In this document: piece by piece, positions 18,844-30,714 of the stretch | How the letters are laid out: each line of letters opens with the position of its first letter | How positions within the stretch are numbered: position 1 is the stretch's first letter | Source: Methanobacterium sp. | GTDB taxonomy: Archaea; Methanobacteriota; Methanobacteria; Methanobacteriales; Methanobacteriaceae | Direction of reading: 5' to 3' | Assembly: GCA_003158115.1 (NCBI GenBank) | Contig: PMGM01000043.1 | Coordinates: forward strand, 391-52,647 | DNA length: 52,257 nucleotides | The notes under the pieces: generated by a model | The model's input: the letters and a program-made list of their open reading frames with translations, nothing else | Databases searched by the model: none | What the model was told of the DNA's origin: nothing | Position numbers and translations under genes: made by a program

Positions 18844-20853
18844 ATGTTCAAGCCGGCAAGAATGAAGAAGCTTAAGATAATTACATTAGATAAGTATGCT
18901 GACCCACTTGTGAATTCACTTCACGAGTCCAGTATAGTACAGATCTACGATATATCTGAGCGAATACAAGAAGATGCAGAGTGGAAACAAATTCTAAAAC
19001 CTTCACATGCAACTCCATTTCTCGGTAAAATTTCCTCACTTTTAATGAAAACTACTGGATTGGCAGATTTTTTAGAAACAGTAGCAAAAAAGGATTCAGG
19101 AATTTTAACAATAGCAAAGGGTTTTGTTAATCCACCAAGAATTGAGAAAAGGCAAGTAGAAGATCTAAATGTTAATGAACTTCTAGATAATGCAGAAGAT
19201 ATTTTAGACCAAGTTGAAGCTAAAACAAAACCATTAGAAGAAGAAGTAAGCGAACTTGATGCAGAAACTGCTAAATTAACAAATGCTATTAAAGTAGCAA
19301 AAAATTTAACAAAATTTGATTTTGACCTTAGTAACTTGGAAGGATCAGATTATATATCTGTTATATCAGGTAAAATAACTTTAAATTCTTATGATCAGTT
19401 TAAATCTGGTATGAAAGATTTGCCCGATGAAATTTTAGTTGTTGATGAGGATAGTATCGATAACGAATCAAAGATACTAGTAGTTGTTACACTAAAAAAG
19501 AATGGGGATCAAGTTTCTAGTCTTTTAAGAAAATTAGAATTTGAAAGATTTGAATTAACTGGAATATCTGGAAAACCAGAAGAAATAATAAAAAATTCAG
19601 AATCAAGAATAGAATCAATTAAAAAAGAAAAAGAATCTGTTTCAAACGATTTAGCAGTTGTATCTGCTGAATGGCATAAAGAATTACTTGTCCTTAAAGA
19701 ACAATTAGAAATAGAAAAACAGCGAAGTGAAATATTCGCATCATTTGGTGAAACTGAAAACACTGTAATGTTTGAGGGATGGGTCACAGTGAAAAATCTG
19801 GAGAAAGCCCTAGGCATTATTGAAAGCACTACTATGGGATATTCCCTAGTAGATGTTTCAGACCCTGATGTTGAGAAGGATAAAATTCCAGTTCACTTAG
19901 ATAACCCAAGATTTGCAAAACCCTATGAAATGTTTGTGAATATGTACTCTCCGCCTGATTACAGAGAGATTGACCCGACAATTTTAATGGCGATTATATT
20001 TCCATTCTTTTTTGGTTATTGTTTAACCGACGCAGGATATGGTGTAATTGATGCAATTATTGGTTTAGTTTTGTTCATTGGATTAGGTAGAAACAGTAAA
20101 CTCATGGCCAATGTGGGACTTATACTAGTTGCATGTGGTGTATGGGCATTCATACTTGGAATGGTAACCAATGGTTTCATAGGGGATTTATTCCCAAGAT
20201 GGATAATTGGAATGTCAACTCCGCTCCCAACAACAATTGCTTCAATAAACGCATTTGTATTCCCACAGTACATTCTATTAATGGCATTAATTGTGGGTGT
20301 AATACACATCAACATGGGTTTACTCATTGGAACTTACAACAATATAGTGCGTGGAGAAGTTAGAGAAGCACTTGGAACGCAGATAGTTTGGTTTGTTCTA
20401 GAGATAGGTGTTGTAGTAGCAGCAGCAGCATTTTTAACATCTGGAATTACAAGTGCAGAGATCTTTGGAGGTCCTATAATTGTCTTGAGCCTTTTAATGC
20501 TCATGTACTTAAACGGACCATATGGTGTGATGGATGTTACAGGATTCCTGGGGACAGTACTTTCATATGCAAGGTTATTAGCTCTCTGTCTTTCAACTGG
20601 CGGTATAGCCATGACAGTAAACATATTAGCCGGGCTAAGTGAAAACTTAATTCCAGTAGTAGGAATTCTTCTAGCTCCAATTATATTCGTTGGAGGACAC
20701 ATAGCCAACTGTGCATTCCAGAGTCTGGGTGCATTTATAAATTCATTACGTTTGCATTACGTAGAGTATTTCTCTCAGTTTTACATAGGTGGAAGTCACA
20801 AATTCAGGGCCTTCCGTACAAAAAGAAAGCATACTGAAATAGGAGGTAAATAA
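18844..20853 (+). CDS. atpI: A-type ATP synthase subunit I (membrane a-like subunit)
   Basis: About 669 residues: a cytoplasmic N-terminal half of about 370 residues rich in coiled coil (two stretches around residues 95-140 and 250-295) that contacts the E/H stalks, then a membrane half of seven to eight helices beginning near ILMAIIFPFFFGYCLTDAGYG. The last helices carry LSYARLLALCLSTGGIA, containing the essential Arg that faces the rotor ring, and SLRLHYVEYFSQFYIGG at the end. I prefer ATG 18844, for which GTGAG supplies a ribosome site; an upstream GTG at 18835 would add three residues. Confidence 0.92.
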   Translation: MFKPARMKKLKIITLDKYADPLVNSLHESSIVQIYDISERIQEDAEWKQILKPSHATPFLGKISSLLMKTTGLADFLETVAKKDSGILTIAKGFVNPPRIEKRQVEDLNVNELLDNAEDILDQVEAKTKPLEEEVSELDAETAKLTNAIKVAKNLTKFDFDLSNLEGSDYISVISGKITLNSYDQFKSGMKDLPDEILVVDEDSIDNESKILVVVTLKKNGDQVSSLLRKLEFERFELTGISGKPEEIIKNSESRIESIKKEKESVSNDLAVVSAEWHKELLVLKEQLEIEKQRSEIFASFGETENTVMFEGWVTVKNLEKALGIIESTTMGYSLVDVSDPDVEKDKIPVHLDNPRFAKPYEMFVNMYSPPDYREIDPTILMAIIFPFFFGYCLTDAGYGVIDAIIGLVLFIGLGRNSKLMANVGLILVACGVWAFILGMVTNGFIGDLFPRWIIGMSTPLPTTIASINAFVFPQYILLMALIVGVIHINMGLLIGTYNNIVRGEVREALGTQIVWFVLEIGVVVAAAAFLTSGITSAEIFGGPIIVLSLLMLMYLNGPYGVMDVTGFLGTVLSYARLLALCLSTGGIAMTVNILAGLSENLIPVVGILLAPIIFVGGHIANCAFQSLGAFINSLRLHYVEYFSQFYIGGSHKFRAFRTKRKHTEIGGK

Positions 20854-20854
20854 T

Positions 20855-21337
<483 letters not shown>

Positions 21338-21347
21338 GAGGAATAAC

Positions 21348-21971
21348 ATGAGTAACGGGACAGAAAAAATAGTCTCAAGTATACTGTCTGATGCTAAATT
21401 TAAAGCTGATTCAATATCAGAAGAAGCTGAAAATGAAAGCAAGTCCATTTTAGAAGAGGGTGAAAAAGTCGCCCTTATGGAAAAGGAAAAAATCTTAGAA
21501 GATAGTAAGAAACAATCTGCTATGAGATATCAACAGATAATTTCTGAAGCTAAGATGAAATCCAGAAGAATGGAACTTGATTCTAGAGAAGAAGTAATTG
21601 AAGAATCGTTTAAAAAAGCTGAAGAGAAACTTGTGGAAATTGCATCTTCAGAATCAGCTGAATATAAGGAATCTATTAAAAATATAATAACAGAAGCTGC
21701 ATTGGAAATTGGTGGGGGAGACCTTATTTTACTCCTCAAACAAGAAGATGAAGCCAAAATAATAGATTCCATATCCGAAATAGAAAACGATGTGAAAGCA
21801 AAAACGGGTAAAGAAACAAATTTAGAGATGGGAAATAACATCAACACCATTGGTGGAACAATCATTAAAACCAAAAATGGTGATATCGAAGTTAACAACA
21901 CTATCGAAGCAAGAATGCTTAGATTTAAAAAATCTCTAAGATCAGAAGTTGCACATATACTATTCAAATGA
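21348..21971 (+). CDS. atpE: A-type ATP synthase subunit E
   Basis: A 207-residue peripheral stalk subunit: the first 100 residues form a long charged helix, and the C-terminal half is the globular E domain with IKTKNGDIEVNNTIEARM near the end. The start at ATG 21348 is set by AGGAGG at 21336-21341, which overlaps the stop of subunit K; an open frame extends upstream to 21324 but would overlap atpK and lack a ribosome site. It forms the stator stalk with subunit H. Confidence 0.92.
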   Translation: MSNGTEKIVSSILSDAKFKADSISEEAENESKSILEEGEKVALMEKEKILEDSKKQSAMRYQQIISEAKMKSRRMELDSREEVIEESFKKAEEKLVEIASSESAEYKESIKNIITEAALEIGGGDLILLLKQEDEAKIIDSISEIENDVKAKTGKETNLEMGNNINTIGGTIIKTKNGDIEVNNTIEARMLRFKKSLRSEVAHILFK

Positions 21972-21985
21972 TAGGGGAGATTTAG

Positions 21986-23143
21986 ATGGTAGAAAGTATT
22001 ACTACAATAATTACTACGCTGGGATTTCCCTCAGTTGATGCTTTTATAGGTGCACTATTTCTAGTATTGGCAGTTGTGGCAGTAATAGTAGTTATATCAA
22101 CGATAAAACCTGTTTTAGATATGTTCCCGTACACTTACCCAAACGCAAGGGTAAGGGCGAGATCAGGAAGGTTATTTACTGATAAAGAATTTTCAGAGAT
22201 CGTTGAAGCAGATAACATCGAAGAGGTAAAAAATTACCTCCGAGGTGTTCCAGATTATGCTAAATACATTGATCAGTATCCCCTAGAAAAAGCTTTAGAT
22301 GCACAACTTGCTGAGTCTTACGATTTAGTAGCTAGGATAACACCAGACAACAGCAAGGAAGTTTTTAAGTTTTTACTAAAAAAATGGGATATTAGGAATA
22401 TTAAAAGTATTATAATTGCTAAACAAGCTGGTTTAAATTTAGATGAAACATTAAATCTATTAGTTCCATTTGGAACATTAACCGATAAACTTGATACACT
22501 TGTAGAAGCTGAGACTGTAACAGAAGTTTTGAACGGTCTTGAAGGAACTGAATATCCTAAGATATTAGAGGATGCAATTCCATTATACAATGAAACAGGT
22601 TTATTGTTACCTTTAGAATCAGCTATGGACAATTATTTACTTGAAAACCTTTTAAGATCCTCAGCTACTCCCGAAGATGACAACACACTTTTGCTTCACA
22701 ACTACGTTGGAACAATGGTGGATGTTGCAAACATCAAGATAATATTAAGGGCCAAAGCAGATAACCTGAAATATGATGATATCGAATTTTACATGATTTC
22801 AGATGGATATCAAATCAGGGAATGGAAATTAAAGGAACTTATGGAAGCTGAAGATGTTGCAGGTGTTGTTAGTGGTCTAGAAGGGACAAGTTATGCTCCA
22901 ATGCTTTCAGATGCAATGACAGAATATTCTGAAACTCGTTCAATGTCAAGTTTTGAAATGGCACTCGACAGTCATGTGTTTAAAAATGGTAAAACAATAT
23001 CATTGAAGAATCAGTTTGGAATAGGACCTATGATAGGCTTTTTAAATAAAAAAGAAAAAGAAATCAGGAACTTGAAGATCATTGCTCGAAGTAAGAGAGA
23101 AGAAGGATACTCCACAGCCATGATAAAGGAGATGTTGATATGA
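21986..23143 (+). CDS. atpC: A-type ATP synthase subunit C
   Basis: 385 residues related to V-ATPase subunit d. After an unusual N-terminal hydrophobic helix of about 30 residues (FIGALFLVLAVVAVIVVIS), it has the C/d-type repeats: YPNARVRARSGRLFT, NIEEVKNYLRGVPDY, KWDIRNIKSIIIAKQAG and VDVANIKIILRAKADN. Subunit C couples the central stalk to the proteolipid ring. GGGGAG precedes the ATG, and the stop overlaps the start of atpF. The N-terminal helix is found in some methanogen C subunits. Confidence 0.92.
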   Translation: MVESITTIITTLGFPSVDAFIGALFLVLAVVAVIVVISTIKPVLDMFPYTYPNARVRARSGRLFTDKEFSEIVEADNIEEVKNYLRGVPDYAKYIDQYPLEKALDAQLAESYDLVARITPDNSKEVFKFLLKKWDIRNIKSIIIAKQAGLNLDETLNLLVPFGTLTDKLDTLVEAETVTEVLNGLEGTEYPKILEDAIPLYNETGLLLPLESAMDNYLLENLLRSSATPEDDNTLLLHNYVGTMVDVANIKIILRAKADNLKYDDIEFYMISDGYQIREWKLKELMEAEDVAGVVSGLEGTSYAPMLSDAMTEYSETRSMSSFEMALDSHVFKNGKTISLKNQFGIGPMIGFLNKKEKEIRNLKIIARSKREEGYSTAMIKEMLI

Positions 23144-23456
23144 AGTCAAATGTAGCTGTTATGGCTGATGAAGATACAGTCATAGGTTTTAGACTTGGAG
23201 GGATAAAGGAAGGATATCCTGTTAAAAACATGGAAGAAGCCGGAAAAGTTCTTGAAGATCTAATAAATAAGGATTTTTCAGTGATTATAACAACTGAAAA
23301 AATTGGGATCGAATTTAGAGACACTATCAATAAATTAACAAATGAACGAGCATTACCTATGGTGATTGAAATACCAGACAAATCAGGCTCGATTAAAAGG
23401 GAATCGGATCCTATGAGCGAGCTTATTAAGAGAGTAATTGGGGTTGAGATGGTAAA

Positions 23457-23460
<4 letters not shown>
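23140..23460 (+). CDS. atpF: A-type ATP synthase subunit F
   Basis: A 106-residue central stalk subunit with the typical start [18 protein letters not shown], a short alpha/beta fold and the C-terminal [15 protein letters not shown] helix. It overlaps atpC by four bases (ATGA) and atpA by the same arrangement, showing translational coupling. AAGGAGATG upstream gives a strong ribosome site inside the end of atpC. Confidence 0.93.
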
Positions 23461-25208
<1,748 letters not shown>

Positions 25209-25210
25209 AG

Positions 25211-26602
25211 ATGAAGATAGATATCAAAACAAGGGAATATACAACTGTTTCCGAAGTTTCCGGTCCTCTAATGATTGTTGAAGGTGTAGAGGGAGTGGCC
25301 TACAACGAAATCGTTGAAATCGAAACACCTGCAGGAGATAATAGAAGAGGTCAAGTTCTTGAGGTCAAAGGAGACCTTGCTGTTGTGCAAGTTTTCGAGG
25401 GTACAAGTGACCTTAACACATCAACAACTAAAGTCAGGTTCACCGGTCAAACAGCAAAACTTGGTGTTGCACCAGACATGTTAGGAAGAGTATTCAATGG
25501 TACAGGTATACCAATTGATGGAGGTCCTGAGATAATACCTGATAAAGAATTAGATATCAGTGGAAACCCAATGAACCCCTCTGCTAGGGAATTTCCTGCA
25601 GAATTCATTGAAACTGGTATATCCACAATTGATGGAATGAACACATTGGTACGTGGTCAGAAACTACCTATATTTACTGGGTCCGGACTTCCACATAACG
25701 AACTTGCAGCCCAGATTGCAAGGCAAGCAAAGGTTATAGGAGAAGAAACCGAGTTTGCAGTTGTATTTGCCGCTATGGGAATTACCCACGAAGAAGCAAA
25801 TTACTTCATGAGAGATTTTGAAAGAACAGGTGCACTTGAAAGGGTTACAGTGTTCATGAACCTTGCGGATGATCCAGCAATTGAAAGGATTATTACGCCT
25901 AAAATGGCACTTACAACAGCTGAATATTTTGCATTTGAACTGAACATGCACGTGCTGGTTATATTAACCGATCTTACCAACTACTGCGAAGCACTTCGTG
26001 AAATTTCAGCGGCAAGGGACGAAGTTCCAGGAAGAAGAGGTTACCCAGGTTACATGTACACAGATTTAGCTACCATGTACGAACGTGCTGGAAGAATTAC
26101 AGGTAAAGAAGGTTCAATCACCCAGATGCCAATACTTGTTATGCCTCAAGATGATATTACACATCCAATTCCAGATCTTACTGGATACATAACAGAGGGT
26201 CAGATTGTTTTAAGCAGAGATCTTAACAGGAAAGGTATATACCCACCAGTAGATGTTTTACCATCACTTTCAAGATTGATGAGTGGAGGAATTGGAGAAG
26301 GACAGACAAGAGAAGATCACAGCGGTGTCTCAGATCAACTTTACTCAGCATATGCTGAAGGAAGGGACTTAAGGGATCTTATGGCTGTTGTAGGTGAAGA
26401 AGCACTCACAGAACGTGACAGAAAATTCCTTAATTTCGCTGAAGCCTTTGAGAAAAGATTCATCACACAAACCGGTGATGAAGATAGATCCATTCAAGAA
26501 ACACTCGATTTAGGTTGGGAGTTATTAAGCCTCTTACCAGAAGCAGAATTAAAACGTGTTAGGGCAGAGCACATTCCAAAATATCACCCAGCATACAAAT
26601 AA
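25211..26602 (+). CDS. atpB: A-type ATP synthase regulatory subunit B
   Basis: About 463 residues, homologous to the catalytic subunit but with a degenerate P-loop ([16 protein letters not shown]), as expected for the non-catalytic B subunit. It retains [29 protein letters not shown] and [26 protein letters not shown] at 25198-25204 is better spaced for ATG 25211 than for the in-frame ATG at 25205, which overlaps the atpA stop. About 55 bases separate it from atpD, the only sizeable gap in the operon. Confidence 0.96.
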   Translation: MKIDIKTREYTTVSEVSGPLMIVEGVEGVAYNEIVEIETPAGDNRRGQVLEVKGDLAVVQVFEGTSDLNTSTTKVRFTGQTAKLGVAPDMLGRVFNGTGIPIDGGPEIIPDKELDISGNPMNPSAREFPAEFIETGISTIDGMNTLVRGQKLPIFTGSGLPHNELAAQIARQAKVIGEETEFAVVFAAMGITHEEANYFMRDFERTGALERVTVFMNLADDPAIERIITPKMALTTAEYFAFELNMHVLVILTDLTNYCEALREISAARDEVPGRRGYPGYMYTDLATMYERAGRITGKEGSITQMPILVMPQDDITHPIPDLTGYITEGQIVLSRDLNRKGIYPPVDVLPSLSRLMSGGIGEGQTREDHSGVSDQLYSAYAEGRDLRDLMAVVGEEALTERDRKFLNFAEAFEKRFITQTGDEDRSIQETLDLGWELLSLLPEAELKRVRAEHIPKYHPAYK

Positions 26603-26656
26603 CCCCCTTAAAATCTATTAAATTTTTTATAAGTTTTTAAGGACGAGAGGGATAAA

Positions 26657-27298
26657 ATGGCGCAGGAAATGATAGAAGGAATAAATCCAACAAGGATGGA
26701 ACTCCTAAAACTGAAAGATAGGGAAAAACTTGCTGTAAAGGGTCACAGTCTCCTAAAAGAGAAACGTAACGCCCTTATTATGGAGTTTTTCAACATATTA
26801 GAACGTGTGAAGGGCTCAAGGGAAGGTGTAGAAGCTACACTCCAAGAGGCATACAAAGATCTTAGTGACGCACAGATGGTAATGGGTGACTTAGCAGTCA
26901 AAAAATCTGCAATGTCAGTTAAAGAATCTGTAAACGTTGAAATTGAATCTAGAAGTGTTATGGGTGTTGTTGTACCATTGATCGAGTCAGAAATTGGCCA
27001 GAAAAATATGGTTCAAAGGGGATATGGATTTTTAGAAACATCTGTAAAGCTTGATGAAGCTGCTAGCAAGTTTGAAGAATCTATAAAACTCATTATCGAA
27101 CTTGCAGAAATTGAGAAGACAATTATGCTTCTTGCAATTGAGATAGAGTCAACCAAAAGAAGAGTTAACGCTTTAGAACATATTATCATTCCAAAGATCG
27201 AAAATACAGTTAAATACATCGAGATGCGGCTTGAAGAAATGGAAAGGGAAAACTTCGTTAGGTTAAAAATGATCAAAAAAACTATGGAGATGGAATAA
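26657..27298 (+). CDS. atpD: A-type ATP synthase subunit D
   Basis: 213 residues forming the long antiparallel coiled coil of the central shaft: [33 protein letters not shown] at the N-terminus and [36 protein letters not shown] at the C-terminus are the family signatures (quoted here in pieces: [11 protein letters not shown] and [15 protein letters not shown]). It rotates within the A3B3 head. GGACGAGAGGG precedes the ATG. The next gene begins directly after its stop. Confidence 0.94.
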   Translation: MAQEMIEGINPTRMELLKLKDREKLAVKGHSLLKEKRNALIMEFFNILERVKGSREGVEATLQEAYKDLSDAQMVMGDLAVKKSAMSVKESVNVEIESRSVMGVVVPLIESEIGQKNMVQRGYGFLETSVKLDEAASKFEESIKLIIELAEIEKTIMLLAIEIESTKRRVNALEHIIIPKIENTVKYIEMRLEEMERENFVRLKMIKKTMEME

Positions 27299-27688
27299 TT
27301 GACTATGAGGATCACCACAAGATTAGATACTGTCAGAAGAGATCTGGCAGAATCTAAAGCAAAAAAACAACTTGATTTCCGAATAGGAACCATCTCAGGT
27401 AACCTAAAAGCTATCATAGCTGATGAGAACATGGAATTTAAATCTGGAGATATTAAACGGATTAAAATTAAAAAAATTCCAATACCTGCCAATCATCTCA
27501 GCTTTCTGAGTGGATATGGCTCGAACAGGTATGGACATGCACTTACAGTTGATGAGGAAATACCATTACCTCTCAGCATGACACGCCAAGGTGACCATGC
27601 ATTATTCGCAGCAGCCGAAACTTGTGAAATAAAAAAAGATGACTTATTAGGTGTTTTAATACTCCTTCCAGTCAATTTAACTTACTAA
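27299..27688 (+). CDS. DUF22-like archaeal protein at the end of the ATP synthase operon
   Basis: A 127-129 residue soluble protein, probably of the archaeal DUF22 family: AIIADENMEFKSGDI, IKKIPIPANHLSFL and LPLSMTRQGDHALFAAAE fit my memory of that family, whose function is unknown. It starts with no gap after atpD, either at TTG 27299 (GGAG lies about nine bases upstream) or ATG 27305, so it is translated from the ATP synthase transcript. The shape suggests a small beta-rich domain; no membrane helix. Its link to the ATPase is by position only. A run of T residues follows the stop and likely ends the operon. Confidence 0.6.
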   Translation: MTMRITTRLDTVRRDLAESKAKKQLDFRIGTISGNLKAIIADENMEFKSGDIKRIKIKKIPIPANHLSFLSGYGSNRYGHALTVDEEIPLPLSMTRQGDHALFAAAETCEIKKDDLLGVLILLPVNLTY

Positions 27689-27844
27689 ATCTTTTTTTTA
27701 TTTTTTTATTTTTAACTGGATTTTTTTCTTGTATATTATTCTTATATAAATTTCTAAGAGTTTTTTTATTATAAAAATAGGGATAAAAAAGGAATATAAA
27801 TTTTAAATAAATAATTTTATTAATATAAAAAAAATTTGTCTAGC
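27689..27844 (+). terminator. T-rich transcription end of the ATP synthase operon
   Basis: Several oligo-T tracts (for example at about 27690-27712 and 27720-27728) follow the last gene of the operon. Archaeal RNA polymerase terminates at such U-rich stretches without a hairpin. The same convergent gap also closes the leftward gene at 27845. Confidence 0.5.
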
Positions 27845-28261
27845 CTAATTACCAAACCTGTCTCTCATAGATTTATTTACTGGATCCTTCAAGTTTCCAA
27901 ACTGTACAATCAGATCATCAATCATGTATCGGAGCTCTTTTAAATCTTCAATATTTGTTTTAGAGCAGGAATCTAATTTTTTAAGTTCGTTTATAAGTTT
28001 ACTTTTTGAATGGCCCCGGATCATACCAGTTAAACCTGATTTCTGATTCGTTGAATATTTTTTCCTTATGGCAGCTTTGTCTTTGAGAAAATTTGATTCT
28101 GCCCTACGTATATCTGTTAAAATATTTTCCTTAAGTTTTAATAAAATAGATTCCCTCTCATTTAATTCCGTTATTAATCGTCTTGAATCTGCTATGGACG
28201 TCACTTCAATATTAATATTAATGATTTCAATGAGTAATTTATGATAATCTTCATTAATCAT
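27845..28261 (-). CDS. Hypothetical helical protein, probably lineage-specific
   Basis: A 138-residue charged protein that I do not recognise. It appears largely helical, with a probable coiled coil at about residues 25-70 (ITELNERESILLKLKEN), a central GLTGMIRGHSKSKLI turn, and a second helix pair containing DLKELRYMIDDLIVQFG. There is no signal peptide or membrane helix. It is the downstream partner of another unknown gene (28323-28661), 61 bases away in the same direction, so a two-gene operon is likely. Confidence 0.55.
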   Translation of the reverse strand: MINEDYHKLLIEIININIEVTSIADSRRLITELNERESILLKLKENILTDIRRAESNFLKDKAAIRKKYSTNQKSGLTGMIRGHSKSKLINELKKLDSCSKTNIEDLKELRYMIDDLIVQFGNLKDPVNKSMRDRFGN

Positions 28262-28322
28262 TTAGTTTCTCCTAATAACGGTAAAGAATACTAATGATTA
28301 TTTATAATGGTGATATAAAAAT

Positions 28323-28661
28323 TTATCCCCTAGTTATATTGACAAGGACTTGGAGCATTCCATCAATAACTACACACTTGGTTTTAAAATCATTATTTTC
28401 TTTTTCCATATCCTTGATCCTGTATAAAACATTTGTAAGTGATATGGTGTTAAATGAACCTTTTTTATTCTCGGGTTTAGATGAAATTAGAAGTATGTTA
28501 ACAATACCGTCATCAATAGAAACGTTGTAATTGATTGCATTGATATATATCACATCTGATATTCTAAGCATTAGTTTAATGTGCTTGATTGGGAGACTGC
28601 TCTTACTGATAACGTCTTTTATCTTGTCATTTTGTCTGCATTGCTCAATATTTATTTCCAT
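28323..28661 (-). CDS. Hypothetical protein
   Basis: About 112 residues, not recognised. It begins MEINIEQCRQNDKIKDVI and has alternating strand-like segments (DVIYINAINYNVSID, GIVNILLISS) and a C-terminal KCVVIDGMLQVLVNITRG, suggesting a small alpha/beta domain; codon and composition resemble neighbouring genes. The start at 28661 is set by AGGTGA four bases before the ATG on the minus strand; a GTG at 28676 would add five residues but overlap that ribosome site. It is likely co-transcribed with the helical protein downstream and divergent from the UPF0216 gene. Confidence 0.5.
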   Translation of the reverse strand: MEINIEQCRQNDKIKDVISKSSLPIKHIKLMLRISDVIYINAINYNVSIDDGIVNILLISSKPENKKGSFNTISLTNVLYRIKDMEKENNDFKTKCVVIDGMLQVLVNITRG

Positions 28662-28766
28662 ATCTTCACCTTCCACAAAATATTAAATTTTTAAATAGTA
28701 TTCATATATGATTATAAATATCATAACTAAAATTAATATATCATTCAGTGCAAATATAAATTTACA

Positions 28767-29174
28767 ATGACACCAGATTTTAACCGTGGAGATAGGCTTG
28801 TAAAAAAACAGATATTAAGCCTTAACAGACATTTACCACGAAAAAGAAAGTTCCTAGATGAACTTCTAAAAGAAGAGAAACCCCATGTAGTTGGTGCAGA
28901 TGGTATAAGACACAGATTTAAAAAAGACGAGCTTAATATAATAAAAAAAATTTTAGGCGAATCAGAACTACATTTATTAAAATTACCAATATACATAGAG
29001 ATGGATTCAAATGCTTCGGGTTCAAGGATATCGGGTAGACTTGAGAATAAAATTATCTGTAAGATACTTGACATCCAAGAATGTAATAATGAAACTTATC
29101 TATACAGGCAAGATATTAAGATGCTTCGGAAGGAACTCCCAACCACAACACAATACATATTTTTAGTGAGGTAA
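28767..29174 (+). CDS. DUF61/UPF0216 family protein
   Basis: A 135-residue protein of the archaeal UPF0216 family: LNRHLPRKRKFLDELLKEEKP, the GADGIRHRFKKDEL segment and LHLLKLPIYIEMD are recognisable. Function is unknown; the fold is alpha/beta and soluble. The upstream gap is short (about 105 bases to the divergent gene) with A/T-rich promoter-like sequence. A tiny membrane protein gene begins five bases after the stop, with its GAGGT ribosome site inside the end of this gene. Confidence 0.75.
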   Translation: MTPDFNRGDRLVKKQILSLNRHLPRKRKFLDELLKEEKPHVVGADGIRHRFKKDELNIIKKILGESELHLLKLPIYIEMDSNASGSRISGRLENKIICKILDIQECNNETYLYRQDIKMLRKELPTTTQYIFLVR

Positions 29175-29179
29175 CAAAA

Positions 29180-29338
29180 ATGACTCCAGATCCATTAAAT
29201 GAATTATTTAAAGATGTAAAAGACGATGATAACCGTGCAAAACTTTTTGTCTTGTTTGCTGGTGCAATGATAATCTCAACCATTTTAATAGTGATTGGAA
29301 CTATCATATTCATACTCCTTGCACTTCATATAATTTGA
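29180..29338 (+). CDS. Small single-pass membrane protein (52 residues)
   Basis: A short open frame of 52 codons. It has an acidic, charged N-terminal part (LNELFKDVKDDDNRAK) followed by one or two tightly linked hydrophobic stretches from about residue 22 to the end (FVLFAGAMIISTILIVIG and TIIFILLALHII). Support comes from GAGGT eight bases before the ATG, its close coupling to the UPF0216 gene, and the clean polar-then-hydrophobic layout. Such small membrane proteins often accompany larger partners, but no function can be assigned. Confidence 0.65.
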   Translation: MTPDPLNELFKDVKDDDNRAKLFVLFAGAMIISTILIVIGTIIFILLALHII

Positions 29339-29369
29339 TTAAATTTTTTATGAAAAAATTAATAGAATC

Positions 29370-30539
29370 CTATTGATTCGTTGGTGTTAAATTTCTATAA
29401 ACATTGTTGACGATTTTTTTTGCAGAATCCACAGTATCTTTAAGAAGTTTATTAGATGTTAACACAGTTGCTATAGGTTCCCCTTCCTCAATAATCACAT
29501 TTTGAGCAGGTATATCGTTTACATATTTCATATTAAGATTCCCTACAATGGATCTTTTTTTTGCAAAAATTATCATTTTAGCTGCAAAATTTTTCGGCTT
29601 AGGTATTTCAATTAATTCTCCCTGACATGCCATTATATGAGCTTGTACAATATTAATACTTAGAGCTGCCTCTGATGCCTCAAAAGTACCTTGTAATCTA
29701 GGATTTACCTCTATTACATATACTTCTCCATTTTTTATTATCATGTCTACACCATTTGAACCAATTAATTTAAGATCATAAATTATATCAGCTGCAATTT
29801 CTTCAATATGTAAGTTGTTCAACTGGTTTTTCGGGCTGATTTGTTGGATATATGGGACAATATTACCACAGTATCCATAATTTTCCCTTTGACCTAACCA
29901 TTTATTTCCGATTAACTGCTCTGATGTATGAATTGTTATGGCTTCATCTCCACTTGAGAGTACAGATGCACTTACGTCAAGTCCATCAACAATCTCCTGT
30001 AAAATTGCTCCACGGATATCAGTATCTGGATCGATTCCATCAATGTTTTGAATGCCAACACCACCTGATCCTTCAAGGGGTTTGAGTAGAAATTTTTTAG
30101 ATTCACTTGCAGTTGCTATTTCAAGTGCATTCTCTAAATTGTTTACCAAATAAGTCTCTGGAAATTTGAAAACATCACCAAAACTTTTTTCTAAGCGTTT
30201 ATATAGTTCATATTTATTTTCTATATTATTTATATCACGATTTCCAATTAATTTTCGTTTAGGAAGTTTTGATGGAGATATACCTGAATTGTATATTATA
30301 TAATCTACATCTTCTATCATCTCAGAAGCATTATTAAGTATGGTCTCAGGATTAAATTTTTTAGAAAAATTTCCACATGAGAAGTATGGTTTTTGAGATA
30401 GAACAGATTTAAAATTAGTTACACATTTTTTTAGATCAATACACCCGAAATAATCGGAAGAATAAACATTATATCCTATATTTTTTAATGAACATACAAT
30501 AGGCCGTGTATTAGCACCTAGAACTAGTATATTTTCCAT
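29370..30539 (-). CDS. ATP-grasp domain protein (COG2232-like)
   Basis: A 389-residue protein with an N-terminal Rossmann-like part (ILVLGANTRPIVCSLKNIGYNVYSSD) and an ATP-grasp domain: FLLKPLEGSGGVGI for ATP binding, AILQEIVDGLDVSASVL, and the metal-binding VYVIEVNPRLQGTFE near residue 290. Such enzymes ligate a carboxylate to an amine or thiol via an acylphosphate; the substrate is unknown. It resembles the archaeal COG2232 carboligase-like group. I set the start at 30539 because the longer frame would run through the tRNA-Gln gene. It may be transcribed together with that tRNA, which lies 25 bases upstream. Confidence 0.75.
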   Translation of the reverse strand: MENILVLGANTRPIVCSLKNIGYNVYSSDYFGCIDLKKCVTNFKSVLSQKPYFSCGNFSKKFNPETILNNASEMIEDVDYIIYNSGISPSKLPKRKLIGNRDINNIENKYELYKRLEKSFGDVFKFPETYLVNNLENALEIATASESKKFLLKPLEGSGGVGIQNIDGIDPDTDIRGAILQEIVDGLDVSASVLSSGDEAITIHTSEQLIGNKWLGQRENYGYCGNIVPYIQQISPKNQLNNLHIEEIAADIIYDLKLIGSNGVDMIIKNGEVYVIEVNPRLQGTFEASEAALSINIVQAHIMACQGELIEIPKPKNFAAKMIIFAKKRSIVGNLNMKYVNDIPAQNVIIEEGEPIATVLTSNKLLKDTVDSAKKIVNNVYRNLTPTNQ

Positions 30540-30563
30540 GAAATAACCTTTAAAACTTAAAAG

Positions 30564-30635
<72 letters not shown>

Positions 30636-30714
30636 AATATAGAATAGACTGCATTGCAGTAATCAGTTTTTATGCCGTGCTTATATTTAAAGGTATCGAC
30701 ATGGTTTAATTACC

